Assembly (NCBI RefSeq): GCF_001280505.1
Contig: NZ_LBIO01000050.1
Coordinates: 124,001-188,000 of the forward strand
DNA: 64,000 bases
DNA from: Mangrovimonas sp. TPBH4
Lineage (GTDB): Bacteria; Bacteroidota; Bacteroidia; Flavobacteriales; Flavobacteriaceae
Direction: 5' to 3'
The notes below the pieces were generated by a model. It saw nothing but the letters and a program-made list of their open reading frames with translations, did no database searches and was not told the origin of the DNA. Shown here piece by piece: positions 1 to 7,901 of the stretch. Position 1 is the first letter of the stretch. The number at the start of each line of letters is the position of its first letter. The position numbers and the translations under genes are program-made.

Positions 1-854
1 GCTGGGAAATAAGTGATGTAGAAGGTGATACTTCGGTTGTTTCAAACGGTGCTCTTAAGGGTAAGACCCTGAAACAATTGCTGCATACTTACAAGGATAA
101 GTTGGTAGGACTTAATAATTATAAAATTTTTGGAGATAAATTCCCCTTGCTAATCAAGTTTATTGATGCCAAGGAAGATTTGTCAATACAACTACATCCT
201 AATGATGAATTGGCATTAAAGCGTCATAACTCTTTTGGAAAAACCGAAATGTGGTATGTGATGCAGGCAGACCAAGGAGCTAATCTAATAGTTGGTTTCA
301 ACCAAAAGGTAACACCAGAAATCTACTTAAAGCATTTAGAGAAAAAGACCTTAACCAAAATATTAAATTTTGATAGGGTTACAACGGGTGACACCTATTT
401 TATAGAAGTAGGGCGTTTACATGCTATTGGAGCAGGAGTGCTTTTGGCTGAAATTCAGCAAACAAGTGATGTCACTTACCGAGTTTATGATTGGGATCGA
501 GTGGACAGTAATGGAAATGAAAGGGAATTGCACAATGATTTGGCAATAGATGCCATCGATTTTGATATGCCCGACAATTTTAGGGTAGAGTATGATACAG
601 ATAAGAACAAGGCAAATGAAATGGTGAATTGTCCTTATTTTACAACCAATTATTTAAAGGTAAATTCAAGATTGGAAAAGGAAAACAATCATGATTCATT
701 CATTATATATATGTGTGTGGAAGGGGAGGCTACCATAGAAACCGAAGAAACTAAGGAAACTTTGGTTAAGGGGGAAACGGTGTTGATGCCATATGCCATT
801 GACACTTTTAGTATTGAAGCAAAGGAAGCCACACTTTTGGAAGTTTATGTATAA
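1..854 (+). CDS. manA: Mannose-6-phosphate isomerase, class I (5' end outside window)
   Basis: Interconverts mannose 6-phosphate and fructose 6-phosphate in the cytoplasm, feeding GDP-mannose and polysaccharide synthesis. The reading frame is open from base 3 with no stop, so the gene begins before the window; about 283 residues are visible and only the first few dozen are missing. The cupin zinc ligands are seen in QLHPND, in the Glu of KTEMWYV and in the His of GRLHAIGAG. The visible N-terminal stretch WEISDVEGD is typical of the short type I enzymes of Firmicutes and Bacteroidota. A TTG at 78 could be read as a start but lies inside conserved sequence. No neighbour suggests a dedicated sugar pathway. 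Confidence 0.93.
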   Translation, partial: WEISDVEGDTSVVSNGALKGKTLKQLLHTYKDKLVGLNNYKIFGDKFPLLIKFIDAKEDLSIQLHPNDELALKRHNSFGKTEMWYVMQADQGANLIVGFNQKVTPEIYLKHLEKKTLTKILNFDRVTTGDTYFIEVGRLHAIGAGVLLAEIQQTSDVTYRVYDWDRVDSNGNERELHNDLAIDAIDFDMPDNFRVEYDTDKNKANEMVNCPYFTTNYLKVNSRLEKENNHDSFIIYMCVEGEATIETEETKETLVKGETVLMPYAIDTFSIEAKEATLLEVYV

Positions 855-918
855 AATTCTATAGTTTTAGACCCTTCGCATTTAAAGGGAAGACCTAACT
901 TTATTTCAATTAATTACT

Positions 919-926
919 TACTTTTG
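919..926 (+). promoter_or_regulatory. Predicted -7 box TACTTTTG
   Basis: Exact match to the Bacteroidota housekeeping -7 element TAnnTTTG, 22 bases before the ATG of the small gene at 949. The -33 element is not clear. Confidence 0.5.
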
Positions 927-948
927 TAGCAAATAAAAAATACGAATT

Positions 949-1218
949 ATGGCAAATGTTAGAAACCTAAAAAAGGATATAAACTACGTTTTAGGAGATA
1001 TTATTGAGGCGGTGTATGTATGGGAATATAACAACACAGACAAGGACACTAAGGAAAGTGAGGCAATTATTGATGAGGCAATAGAAATGTTTGATGCTTT
1101 AATTGCAAAGGTTAACGATAGAAGTGTTGAGGATAAAAAAGCTCATTTTAAAGCTGTTAACCAAGAGCTAGAAGAAAGCGCAGAAACACTGATTGAAAAA
1201 ATTAACGCTTTAGGATAA
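949..1218 (+). CDS. Conserved small acidic helical protein, unknown function
   Basis: An 89-residue protein without signal peptide or membrane segment, rich in Glu, Asp and Lys and predicted by eye to be almost all alpha-helical (heptad-like spacing in residues 35-85). I recognise no catalytic motif. It looks like a conserved Flavobacteriia hypothetical protein. The ATG is preceded by an A-rich leader and a good TAnnTTTG box, so it is probably expressed alone. It sits between manA and tRNA-Thr with no obvious functional link to either. Coding is supported by an intact frame and a correctly placed promoter; the function is unknown. Confidence 0.75.
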   Translation: MANVRNLKKDINYVLGDIIEAVYVWEYNNTDKDTKESEAIIDEAIEMFDALIAKVNDRSVEDKKAHFKAVNQELEESAETLIEKINALG

Positions 1219-1235
1219 TTTCTTTTGAAAAAATG

Positions 1236-1266
1236 TTTGCAAATATAGTTTTCACGATTATATTTG
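1236..1266 (+). promoter_or_regulatory. Promoter of tRNA-Thr (TTTG-N19-TATATTTG)
   Basis: TTTG at 1236-1239 and TATATTTG at 1259-1266 are separated by 19 bases, matching the Bacteroidota primary sigma factor consensus in sequence and spacing. The tRNA begins 10 bases after the -7 box. Confidence 0.65.
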
Positions 1267-1276
1267 CACTCGCTTT

Positions 1277-1350
1277 GCCGATATAGCTCAGCTGGCTAGA
1301 GCAGCTGATTTGTAATCAGCAGGTCGTGGGTTCGAGTCCCTCTATCGGCT
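1277..1350 (+). tRNA. tRNA-Thr (anticodon TGT)
   Basis: A 74-base cloverleaf. The acceptor stem GCCGATA pairs with TATCGGC and the discriminator is T. The D arm contains AGCTCAGCTGG, the anticodon stem GCTGA/TCAGC encloses the loop TTTGTAA with anticodon TGT (reads ACA), and the T arm has GGGTTCGAGTCCC. The 3' CCA is not encoded, as usual in this phylum. Confidence 0.97.
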
Positions 1351-1352
1351 CT

Positions 1353-1384
1353 AAAAAGCCTCTCAATTTTGAGAGGCTTTTTTT
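1353..1384. terminator. Bidirectional terminator between tRNA-Thr and the PBP gene
   Basis: Stem GCCTCTCA/TGAGAGGC with A-rich and T-rich flanks on both sides. It ends the tRNA transcript on the plus strand and the PBP gene (stop at 1395) on the minus strand. Confidence 0.85.
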
Positions 1385-1394
1385 ATGGCTATTG

Positions 1395-3704
1395 TTAATC
1401 ATCTTTTTTGCGTTTAAGCCATGAAAAGATTCCTTTTTTCTTTTTCTTTTTAAATTCTCGCTTGTCTTTTTTATTGCCCAAAAGACGTTGTAAAAAGTTG
1501 TCTTCTTGGATAGGTGGACAATCTAAACTTGCCAAGACCTCAAAGGAAGGAGATTCAAAGCGTGCTCTGGTATAACGGTTGAACCTAGAATCTTGGTTAA
1601 GCAGTTTTAAGTAATTGGCAAAAATGGGTAATGCCGAATTGGCGCCTTGACCCATTCGGGTACTTTGGAACCCAATTTGCTGGTTGTCGTTGCCAACCCA
1701 AGTAATGGTGACCAAATTGGGCATAAGGCCAACAAACCAACCGTCCTTATTGTCTTGAGTGGTTCCAGTTTTTCCTGCCAAATCATTTCTAAATTTATAA
1801 GAAGTGCGCAAGCGCTTTGCAGTACCTTCGTTAACAGTAGCTTTCATGAATTCCAGCATCACTTGTCTAGTATTGTCACTAAAGGCCTTTTCAACAGTTT
1901 TATTGCTTTTATAGAGGTCTTTATAACTGGCAATAACATTACCGTTCTTATCTTCAATTTTAGTGATAAATATGGGCGTTGACGGTAGGCTATTGTTGAC
2001 ATAACTGGAATAGGCTTTGGCAAGTTCCAATAATCTAAGATTTGAAGAACCCAAGGCAATGGAAGGTACTTCCTCAATTTCAGAAGCAATTCCCATTTTG
2101 TGCGCCATGGAGATCACATGATCGATTCCCGTTTCGTACAATACTTTTACGGCAATGGTGTTGACAGAATTACTTAAAGCCTTTTGAAGAGAATAATTAA
2201 GGTTTTCGTCTTCTTCTTTTGATGCGTTTGTGGGGGTCCAATTGTCTATATCGGTATAGGTAATGGCTTTTAATGGGAAATAGGTGCAAGGAGCCATGCC
2301 ATTTTCAAGTGCTGCTGTATAGACTATTGGTTTGAAAGTGGAGCCAATTTGCCGTTTACTTTGAGCTACGTGATCGTATTTAAAAAAACTATAATCAATT
2401 CCTCCCACGTAGGCCTTGATAGCTCCTGTTTTTGCTTCCACAGAAACCATTCCAGCGTTTAGAAATTTCGAAAAGTATTCTAAACTATCCAATGTAGAAA
2501 GGGAGGCAATACTGTTGTCATTCCATGAAAAAAGTTCCGTGGATTTTTTCTTGTTTAAAGAGTCCTGAATGGCCTTTTCATCCAAGCCTAAATTTTTTAA
2601 ACGCTTGAAAGTTGGCAATCTCTTTTTGACTGCAAGAAAGGCGGGCTTATTCTTTAACCAAGGTGCATTGTTGCCATAAGCTTTTTCAAATTGCTTCTGA
2701 AGGTTTTTCATGTGTTCCTTCATGGCCTTTTCCGCATATTGTTGCATAGTGTTGTCCAAGGTAGTATACACCTTTAGGCCGTCATGGAAAATATTATAAG
2801 GCTCTCCATTGGAGTTTCTAAACTGTTTTTGTTTTAAAATGTAATCCAACTGTTTTTTTACTTCAGCCCTAAAGTAGGGAGCTAAACCTTGGTTTGGGGC
2901 ATAGTATTGATAGTCTAGGCTAATGGGAGTTTCAGCAATATTGTCAAGGCTAGATTGCAGAAGATAGTCGTATTTTACCATCTGGTTGAGCACAACATTT
3001 CTTCTTTCCATTGAATTTTCAGGGAATAACCTGGGGTTGTAGCTATTGTTTGCTTTTAAGGAACCAACAAGTGTAGCAGCTTCCAAAAGGTTTAAATCCA
3101 TGGCGTGTTTATTGAAGAATTTTTGAGAGGCACTTTCAATACCATAAGTGTTGTCCGGAAAGGGAACTGTGTTTAGGTATAGTGTCAAGATTTCCTCTTT
3201 GGAATATAAATCCTCAATTCTTTTGGCCACGATACTTTCCCTTATTTTATTAACTACAATACTTATGGCTCCATAATCTTGTCTCCCAAACAAATTTTTA
3301 GCCAATTGTAAGGTGATGGTACTACCGCCTCCCGAAGATTTATCGGCCATTAGAATAGTTTTGAAAAAGACTCTTAAAAGACTTTTGTTGTCGATGCCAT
3401 GATGCTCATAAAACCTTGAATCCTCTGTAGCGATGAGGGCATCGATAAGATGTTGCGGAAATTCGGCAAAAGGAATGGATTGCCTGTCGTACACATATAG
3501 CTTGCCAATAAGTTTATTGTTGCTGTCAAGTAGCTGAGTTGCTTGGCTTTGTTTGAGACTAGAGAGTTTATTTTTGCTTGGAATTTCACCCCAAGCACCA
3601 AAATAAATACTGTAATAAAAGCAGATTAAAAGTGTCGTTAATAGGAGAAGTCCATAACCAATTCGTTTTCCCCATTTGCGTACACGTTCCTTGTTCAAAA
3701 TCAT
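1395..3704 (-). CDS. Class A penicillin-binding protein (GT51 transglycosylase + transpeptidase)
   Basis: Bifunctional peptidoglycan synthase anchored in the inner membrane: polymerises lipid II glycan and cross-links stem peptides. A transmembrane helix lies at about residues 14-34. The GT51 domain shows ATEDSRFYEHHG with the catalytic Glu and GGSTITLQLAKNLF. The transpeptidase domain has STFK with nucleophile Ser455, the SNS motif in SNSVNTIA and KTGTT with Lys645. The C-terminal tail is very basic. I take ATG at 3704 (769 aa), not the longer frame to 3770: the upstream residues are not like the family and that start lies beside the terminator of the preceding gene. Resembles PBP1a-type enzymes. 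Confidence 0.92.
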   Translation of the reverse strand: MILNKERVRKWGKRIGYGLLLLTTLLICFYYSIYFGAWGEIPSKNKLSSLKQSQATQLLDSNNKLIGKLYVYDRQSIPFAEFPQHLIDALIATEDSRFYEHHGIDNKSLLRVFFKTILMADKSSGGGSTITLQLAKNLFGRQDYGAISIVVNKIRESIVAKRIEDLYSKEEILTLYLNTVPFPDNTYGIESASQKFFNKHAMDLNLLEAATLVGSLKANNSYNPRLFPENSMERRNVVLNQMVKYDYLLQSSLDNIAETPISLDYQYYAPNQGLAPYFRAEVKKQLDYILKQKQFRNSNGEPYNIFHDGLKVYTTLDNTMQQYAEKAMKEHMKNLQKQFEKAYGNNAPWLKNKPAFLAVKKRLPTFKRLKNLGLDEKAIQDSLNKKKSTELFSWNDNSIASLSTLDSLEYFSKFLNAGMVSVEAKTGAIKAYVGGIDYSFFKYDHVAQSKRQIGSTFKPIVYTAALENGMAPCTYFPLKAITYTDIDNWTPTNASKEEDENLNYSLQKALSNSVNTIAVKVLYETGIDHVISMAHKMGIASEIEEVPSIALGSSNLRLLELAKAYSSYVNNSLPSTPIFITKIEDKNGNVIASYKDLYKSNKTVEKAFSDNTRQVMLEFMKATVNEGTAKRLRTSYKFRNDLAGKTGTTQDNKDGWFVGLMPNLVTITWVGNDNQQIGFQSTRMGQGANSALPIFANYLKLLNQDSRFNRYTRARFESPSFEVLASLDCPPIQEDNFLQRLLGNKKDKREFKKKKKKGIFSWLKRKKDD

Positions 3705-3772
3705 AACATTAACTTCTCTACAAGGTAACGAATTTCTCAAAGAAGTATTATCTATGGAACTTGTAATCAATA

Positions 3773-3802
3773 AAAAAAGCCAGCATTTCGCTGGCTTTTT
3801 TA
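3773..3802 (-). terminator. Terminator of the lipoprotein gene at 3824
   Basis: Hairpin with stem AAAGCCAGC/GCTGGCTTT followed on the minus strand by a long T run, 22 bases after the stop codon of the minus-strand gene. Confidence 0.8.
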
Positions 3803-3823
3803 TGTATAAAGATTCTTAAAATA

Positions 3824-4549
3824 TTATTGAGCTTCTTCTGTATTTGTAGAAACACTTGTTGAATCTGCTTTTCTAGCTTCTATTTCAGCTTTTAATTCTT
3901 TACCATAAAGAGATGCTTTAATGTTGTCATTTAAGGCCTCGTAAATAGTTTCTAAGTATTTAACAGAGGTATTTGGAATTTCAGTAAGAGCCAAATAGGG
4001 AGATACTTCACTGTCTTTATGGTTTACGGCAAAGTTTATGGTATATAAATACTTACGCTTTATAAGCGTGTTGTACTGTGATTCGAAATCAAAACCAGTA
4101 GAATCATTGCTTTTTTCCGATTCAAAATGTTCTTTGATCAAATCTAAATTTTTGTCGTTGAATTTAGAAATCATCAATAGATATTCTTCCAAAACATCTT
4201 GTTGTTTAGATCCTTTTATGGAAGCATCAAAGTTGAAATTTTTTAAGGTTGTCTTAATTTCTGTAATACCCTTGTCCGCAAAAAACGAGATATAACGGTA
4301 GTCATTGTCATTTTTATTCAGTTTTAAAAATAGAACTTGCGGCTCACTTAAATTACTGTGTAATTCAAATTCTGGGTTGCCATTTACAACTATAGAATCT
4401 ACAATTACGAATGCAGAATCCTGCTGTTGCTCTAGGTAAACAGTACCTTTTTTTAAGCCATCTACATGGACTTTAACAGTTAAGTCTTGAGTATCGTTTC
4501 CGCAGGAAATTGCCAAAAAGGCGAGGGCTATTATAAATACGTTTTTCAT
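3824..4549 (-). CDS. Lipoprotein with DUF4369-like domain
   Basis: A 241-residue predicted lipoprotein: signal peptide with lipobox ending FLAISC, mature Cys at about residue 16. The next 90 residues (GLKKGTVYLEQQQDS, then a VDS strand, then FFADKG) resemble the DUF4369 domain that normally precedes a thioredoxin domain in Bacteroidota. Here the C-terminal part has no CxxC and is helical and acidic, so it is not a thiol-disulfide oxidoreductase. The tail is Ser/Thr/Glu-rich and low complexity. It is monocistronic with its own terminator. The function is unknown; the cell-envelope location is fairly sure. Confidence 0.78.
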   Translation of the reverse strand: MKNVFIIALAFLAISCGNDTQDLTVKVHVDGLKKGTVYLEQQQDSAFVIVDSIVVNGNPEFELHSNLSEPQVLFLKLNKNDNDYRYISFFADKGITEIKTTLKNFNFDASIKGSKQQDVLEEYLLMISKFNDKNLDLIKEHFESEKSNDSTGFDFESQYNTLIKRKYLYTINFAVNHKDSEVSPYLALTEIPNTSVKYLETIYEALNDNIKASLYGKELKAEIEARKADSTSVSTNTEEAQ

Positions 4550-4597
4550 TTTAAAAAATTATTGGAGGGCAAATATCTTATAAATTAAATTTAAAAA

Positions 4598-6307
4598 CTA
4601 ACCAGCCGAAGCGATTCTCATCAATTCGGCACACAGCAGGGCTCCATAGGTTCCAACCACATAGCCAAACACAGCTAAAAGGGCTCCTACAGTAGCAAGC
4701 GAAGGGTGGAAAGCGGCGGCCACAACAGGCGCCGATGCGGCACCTCCAACATTCGCCTGGCTTCCAACGGCCATAAAAAAGTAAGGGGCCCTAATGAGTT
4801 TGGCAACCAAAATAAGTAAGCCCGCATGAATGGACATCCACACCAAACCAATCAAAATCAAGCCTGGATTTTCAAAAATTTTGCCAAGATCCATTTTCAT
4901 TCCTATAGTGGCTACCAAAACATAGATAAACACACTTCCTATTTTGCTGGCACCAGCTCCTTCGTAATTCTTAGCTTTGGTAAATGACAATAAAATGCCA
5001 ATTAAGGTAGCTATGGAAATCAACCAGAAAAACTGACTTCCAAAAGAGGAAAGGGCACTTTTAGGATTGCTTACAGCTTCAAAATTGTCTGATAAAAATG
5101 TCGAAATTTTATCCGCAGAAAAATGTGCAATACCAACTGCTGTGAAGGCAAACATCAAAATAACGATGAGGTCTGTAAGTGTTGGGTTTCGGGTAATTTT
5201 TTCACTGAAATTTTGGACTTTCTCCTGTAGTTTGTCAATGGCACTGTTGTCTGCTTTTAGCCAATTGTCAATTTTATTGCGCTTACCAATTCCTAATAAC
5301 AATACGGCCATCCAAATATTGGCTACAACGATATCTACCAATACCATACCTCCGTAAAGTTCTTGGTTGAATTCGTAAATTTCCAACATAGCCGCTTGGT
5401 TGGCTCCACCACCAATCCAACTTCCAGCCAAAGTGGCTAAACCTCTCCAAACAGCATCATGGCCAACACCTCCAACTGTTTCAGGAGAAAAGGTAGATAT
5501 AATCAAAATGGCAATTGGGCCACCTATTACAATACCAATGGTGCCCGTAAAGAACATCACCAAAGCTTTCCAACCTAAATTGAAAACGGCTTTAAGGTCA
5601 ATGCTAATGGTCAATAAAACTAAGGACGCCGGCAATAAATAACGACTGGCTACATAATAGGTTTTGGAAACGTCGGCAGAAATTAATCCAAAAGAATTGA
5701 AGATTGCAGGAATGAGATAACACATTAATAAGCCTGGAACGTATTTGTAGAATACTGGCCAAAATCCCTTTTTTTGAGATTCAGTATAGAAGACAAAACC
5801 TAAAGCCAGCATGAGCAATCCCAATACAATAGCGTCATTTTTAAACAATACAAGTTTATTGACGGTACTGTTTTCTATTTTGGTAGTTACTTCAACAACT
5901 TCACCAGCATGGTCAAATTGAGCTTTGTTAATTGTAAGTAGTTGAGTGTCTTTAAAACGTTCCTGAGTGTACGCTTTAATGCTTAATAAAGCTTGTTTTT
6001 TTGAGATACTCACAGGCGCGTTTCCAGAATATTTTATGGTATAGCTTCCATTGTTTTCAGTATAGCTTAAGGAACCTTGGGATAGTTTTTTGTTGAGTAT
6101 AACCTGCTCCAGTTTAAGCTCAGGACTAGTTGGAGTGATGATTAAAGAAAAGTTGCTGAAGTTAATGGAGTCTACTGCAACCGGGATTTCAAAATTTTCG
6201 GAATAAACACTTTCGGGTTTGCCAACATAAACGGTTTGTGCATGGCTGTTTTGCATTGAAAATAGTATTGAAAAACAGCTAATGACGCAATAAATAAAAT
6301 ATTTCAT
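4598..6307 (-). CDS. DUF819 family membrane protein with N-terminal periplasmic beta-rich domain
   Basis: A 569-residue protein. Residues 1-23 form a signal peptide ending SHAQ. Residues about 24-145 are a beta-rich, helix-poor domain. From about 150 to the end there are 10-12 hydrophobic segments matching the DUF819 family, with conserved GSWIGGGANQAA and SQANVGGAASAPVVA repeats of the kind seen in bacterial Na+/metabolite transporters. The glycine/asparagine-rich re-entrant motifs suggest ion or small-molecule transport, but no substrate is known. The periplasmic extension is unusual for DUF819 and its strand pattern recalls cohesin-like folds (inference). It has its own TAATTTTG box upstream. 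Confidence 0.82.
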   Translation of the reverse strand: MKYFIYCVISCFSILFSMQNSHAQTVYVGKPESVYSENFEIPVAVDSINFSNFSLIITPTSPELKLEQVILNKKLSQGSLSYTENNGSYTIKYSGNAPVSISKKQALLSIKAYTQERFKDTQLLTINKAQFDHAGEVVEVTTKIENSTVNKLVLFKNDAIVLGLLMLALGFVFYTESQKKGFWPVFYKYVPGLLMCYLIPAIFNSFGLISADVSKTYYVASRYLLPASLVLLTISIDLKAVFNLGWKALVMFFTGTIGIVIGGPIAILIISTFSPETVGGVGHDAVWRGLATLAGSWIGGGANQAAMLEIYEFNQELYGGMVLVDIVVANIWMAVLLLGIGKRNKIDNWLKADNSAIDKLQEKVQNFSEKITRNPTLTDLIVILMFAFTAVGIAHFSADKISTFLSDNFEAVSNPKSALSSFGSQFFWLISIATLIGILLSFTKAKNYEGAGASKIGSVFIYVLVATIGMKMDLGKIFENPGLILIGLVWMSIHAGLLILVAKLIRAPYFFMAVGSQANVGGAASAPVVAAAFHPSLATVGALLAVFGYVVGTYGALLCAELMRIASAG

Positions 6308-6335
6308 GGGTAAGTGAATTGAGCTGCAAAAGTGA

Positions 6336-6343
6336 CAAAATTA
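6336..6343 (-). promoter_or_regulatory. Predicted -7 box TAATTTTG of the DUF819 gene
   Basis: Exact TAnnTTTG match on the minus strand, 29 bases before the ATG at 6307, giving a leader of roughly 22 nt. Confidence 0.5.
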
Positions 6344-6364
6344 TTCCACAAAAAAAAGCGACCC

Positions 6365-6550
6365 CTAAGTGTCGCTTTCCTCATCTGTATTTGTTTTCTT
6401 TTTTGGTGCTCTATTATGGTTTTTAAGGCTTTGCATCAGCATCCATTCAATTTGGCCATTGGTGCTCCTGAACTCATCCGAAGCCCATTTTTCAATGGCT
6501 TTGAGCATCTCTTCATTAATCCGTAATGCAAAAGCTTTCTTTTTAGACAT
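6365..6550 (-). CDS. Arc/CopG-like ribbon-helix-helix DNA-binding protein
   Basis: A 61-residue protein: N-terminal strand KAFALRINEEM, then helix LKAIEKWASDEF, turn RSTNGQ, second helix IEWMLMQSLKNH, then a charged tail. This is the ribbon-helix-helix fold of Arc-type repressors, which bind DNA as dimers to short repeated operators. Its ATG overlaps the stop of the upstream frame by 8 bases (ATGTCTAA), so it is translationally coupled, and it is the last gene of the SPFH operon. The tandem 11-bp repeat before the operon (7768-7789) is a plausible operator, giving autoregulation (inference). Confidence 0.82.
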   Translation of the reverse strand: MSKKKAFALRINEEMLKAIEKWASDEFRSTNGQIEWMLMQSLKNHNRAPKKKTNTDEESDT

Positions 6551-6722
6551 AATTTTCTTCTATAAATTCTGGATTATATGTTTCTGATTTAAACTTCTTC
6601 AAGGTATCATAAAATTCATTGGCCTTGGAGGTACTTATAAGAAGTGGCTTTTTGGCATCGTAAATAATATTTAGGACTTTGTCAAAAACTCCTTGATTAT
6701 CTGCATTGCTTAATAGTTTATA
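6543..6722 (-). pseudogene. 59-codon open frame without a start codon, between DUF4177 and RHH genes
   Basis: An open frame runs from just after a TAG (6723-6725) to a TAA at 6543 that overlaps the RHH start. Its translation looks protein-like: helix NQGVFDKVLNIIYDA, strand KKPLLISTS, helix NEFYDTLKKF, end NPEFIEENYV. There is no ATG or GTG, and the only TTG is near the end. It may be the remains of a gene whose 5' end was lost, or may use a rare start such as ATT. The 8-base overlap with the next gene is typical of a once-functional operon member. The frame differs from that of the DUF4177 gene, so it is not a simple readthrough product. Confidence 0.45.
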
Positions 6723-6735
6723 CTAATTAGTTGTA

Positions 6736-6894
6736 TTATCTGAATTTTTCACGCTCAAAAACTATGGTTGTCATATTTGTATTAAAGTGAATGGCTTTCC
6801 ACCCTTCCCGAGCATGTTGGTTGAGGTGGTCCTCAAGTTTTTGGCTAGGATTTATAAGTCCTATGGATTTGGTGCTTACTTTGTATTCTTTCAT
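6736..6894 (-). CDS. DUF4177-like small protein
   Basis: A 52-residue protein, start ATG at 6894, one base after the stop of the SPFH gene (TAATATG), so translationally coupled. The pattern MKEYKV, a helix LEDHLNQHAREGWKAI, then TTIVFEREK is the layout of DUF4177 (a YKV strand, a helix ending EGW, and a final FER strand). The family has no known biochemical role. It is second in the SPFH operon and might bind or modulate the SPFH protein, but that is inference only. Confidence 0.7.
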   Translation of the reverse strand: MKEYKVSTKSIGLINPSQKLEDHLNQHAREGWKAIHFNTNMTTIVFEREKFR

Positions 6895-6895
6895 A

Positions 6896-7756
6896 TTAAT
6901 GATTTAAGGTTCCTGTATTTAATACTGGAGAGGCATCTTTGTCTCCACAAAGAACAACCATGAGGTTGCTAACCATAGCGGCTTTACGTTCTTCATCCAA
7001 TTCTACAATTTCTTTTTTATTGAGTTCTTCCAAGGCCATTTCCACCATGCTTACGGCACCCTCCACAATTTTATGTCTGGCCGCAACAATGGCTGTTGCT
7101 TGTTGACGTTTTAACATGGCGTTTGCAATTTCTTGAGCATAGGCCAGGTAACCAATTCTTGCTTCCAAGACTTCGATACCGGCGATGGAAAGACGCTCGT
7201 CAATCTCTTTTTCTAGAGCGTTACTTACTTCGTTTACACTGGAGCGTAAAGTAATGTCCTCGTCATGACCTTCGTCTGCAAAATTGTCATAAGGGTACAT
7301 ACTTGCCAGCTTTCTTACAGCGGCATCGGTTTGCACTCTTACAAAGTTCTCGTAATTGTCAACATCAAAAGCTGCTTTATAGGTGTCTTGTACACGCCAA
7401 ACCAAAATAGTACTGATCATGACAGGATTTCCCAATTTGTCATTAACCTTGAGGCGTTCACTATCAAAATTACTGGCTCTAAGCGAGATTTTCTTTTTGG
7501 TATAAAAAGGATTAACCCAATAGAAGCCGTTCTTTTTTACTGAACCTTTGTATTCTCCAAACAGCAATAAAACTCTTGAGTTATTGGGTTGTACCATAAT
7601 AAAACCTAATGCAATAAGGATAGCACAGATAATGGTCAGGACAAACCAAGGAGTCTGGAATAGAATGATTCCAGCAATGCTTCCAAAAAATAGGATAAGA
7701 AATAGAAATAGCATAAGATAGCCATTTGCGGGAACGATAATTTTTTCTTCTTTCAT
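6896..7756 (-). CDS. SPFH / band 7 (prohibitin-like) membrane protein
   Basis: A 286-residue protein with two adjacent membrane segments at about residues 12-33 and 36-55, then the SPFH domain (VQPNNSRVLLLFGEYKGSV, ILVWRVQDTYKAAFDVDNY, LSIAGIEVLEARIGYLAYAQEIA) and a helical C-terminal part with a stretch AMLKRQQATAIVAAR that in family members forms coiled coils. SPFH proteins build ring-like oligomers on membranes and organise microdomains or regulate proteases. The partner here is unknown. It heads a tight operon with DUF4177, a start-less frame and an RHH regulator. The upstream region is rich in ATGATAT repeats. Confidence 0.88.
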   Translation of the reverse strand: MKEEKIIVPANGYLMLFLFLILFFGSIAGIILFQTPWFVLTIICAILIALGFIMVQPNNSRVLLLFGEYKGSVKKNGFYWVNPFYTKKKISLRASNFDSERLKVNDKLGNPVMISTILVWRVQDTYKAAFDVDNYENFVRVQTDAAVRKLASMYPYDNFADEGHDEDITLRSSVNEVSNALEKEIDERLSIAGIEVLEARIGYLAYAQEIANAMLKRQQATAIVAARHKIVEGAVSMVEMALEELNKKEIVELDEERKAAMVSNLMVVLCGDKDASPVLNTGTLNH

Positions 7757-7767
7757 CTTTGATTGAT

Positions 7768-7800
7768 TTAAAATGATATTAAAATGATATCATAAAGATA
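7768..7800 (-). promoter_or_regulatory. Predicted promoter/operator of the SPFH operon
   Basis: Two direct copies of TTAAAATGATA (7768-7778 and 7779-7789) are spaced exactly 11 bp, one helical turn, running into the palindrome ATGATATCAT (7784-7793). On the minus strand TATCTTTA at 7793-7800 is one base off the -7 consensus, so the repeats would cover the transcription start. A further AATGATATTA lies at 7865-7874. Short direct repeats one turn apart are typical RHH operators; the operon encodes an RHH protein. Confidence 0.5.
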
Positions 7801-7812
7801 TATAAAAAAATT

Positions 7813-7840
7813 GTCATGACAAAATGGTTTTTGGCATGAC
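7813..7840. repeat. Inverted repeat GTCATG-N16-CATGAC
   Basis: GTCATG (7813-7818) and CATGAC (7835-7840) are inverted 22 bp apart, upstream of the SPFH -7 region. It could be a binding site for another regulator; no regulator is identified. Confidence 0.3.
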
Positions 7841-7901
7841 TATTGAAAATTTGCCTCCTGTAATAATGATATTACATTTGGTTGGTTAATTAGTTGAAAT
7901 G

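Noticed and set aside
3705-3770. Longer N-terminus of the PBP gene from 3770
   Set aside because: The added 22 residues do not look like the family and would start at the terminator of the upstream gene; ATG at 3704 fits the membrane helix.
6369-6587. Plus-strand frames opposite the RHH gene
   Set aside because: Antisense shadows of a clear RHH coding region.
7824-7889. 21-codon plus-strand frame starting MVFGMTIENLPPV
   Set aside because: No promoter or conserved feature; it lies in the control region of the SPFH operon and is probably chance.
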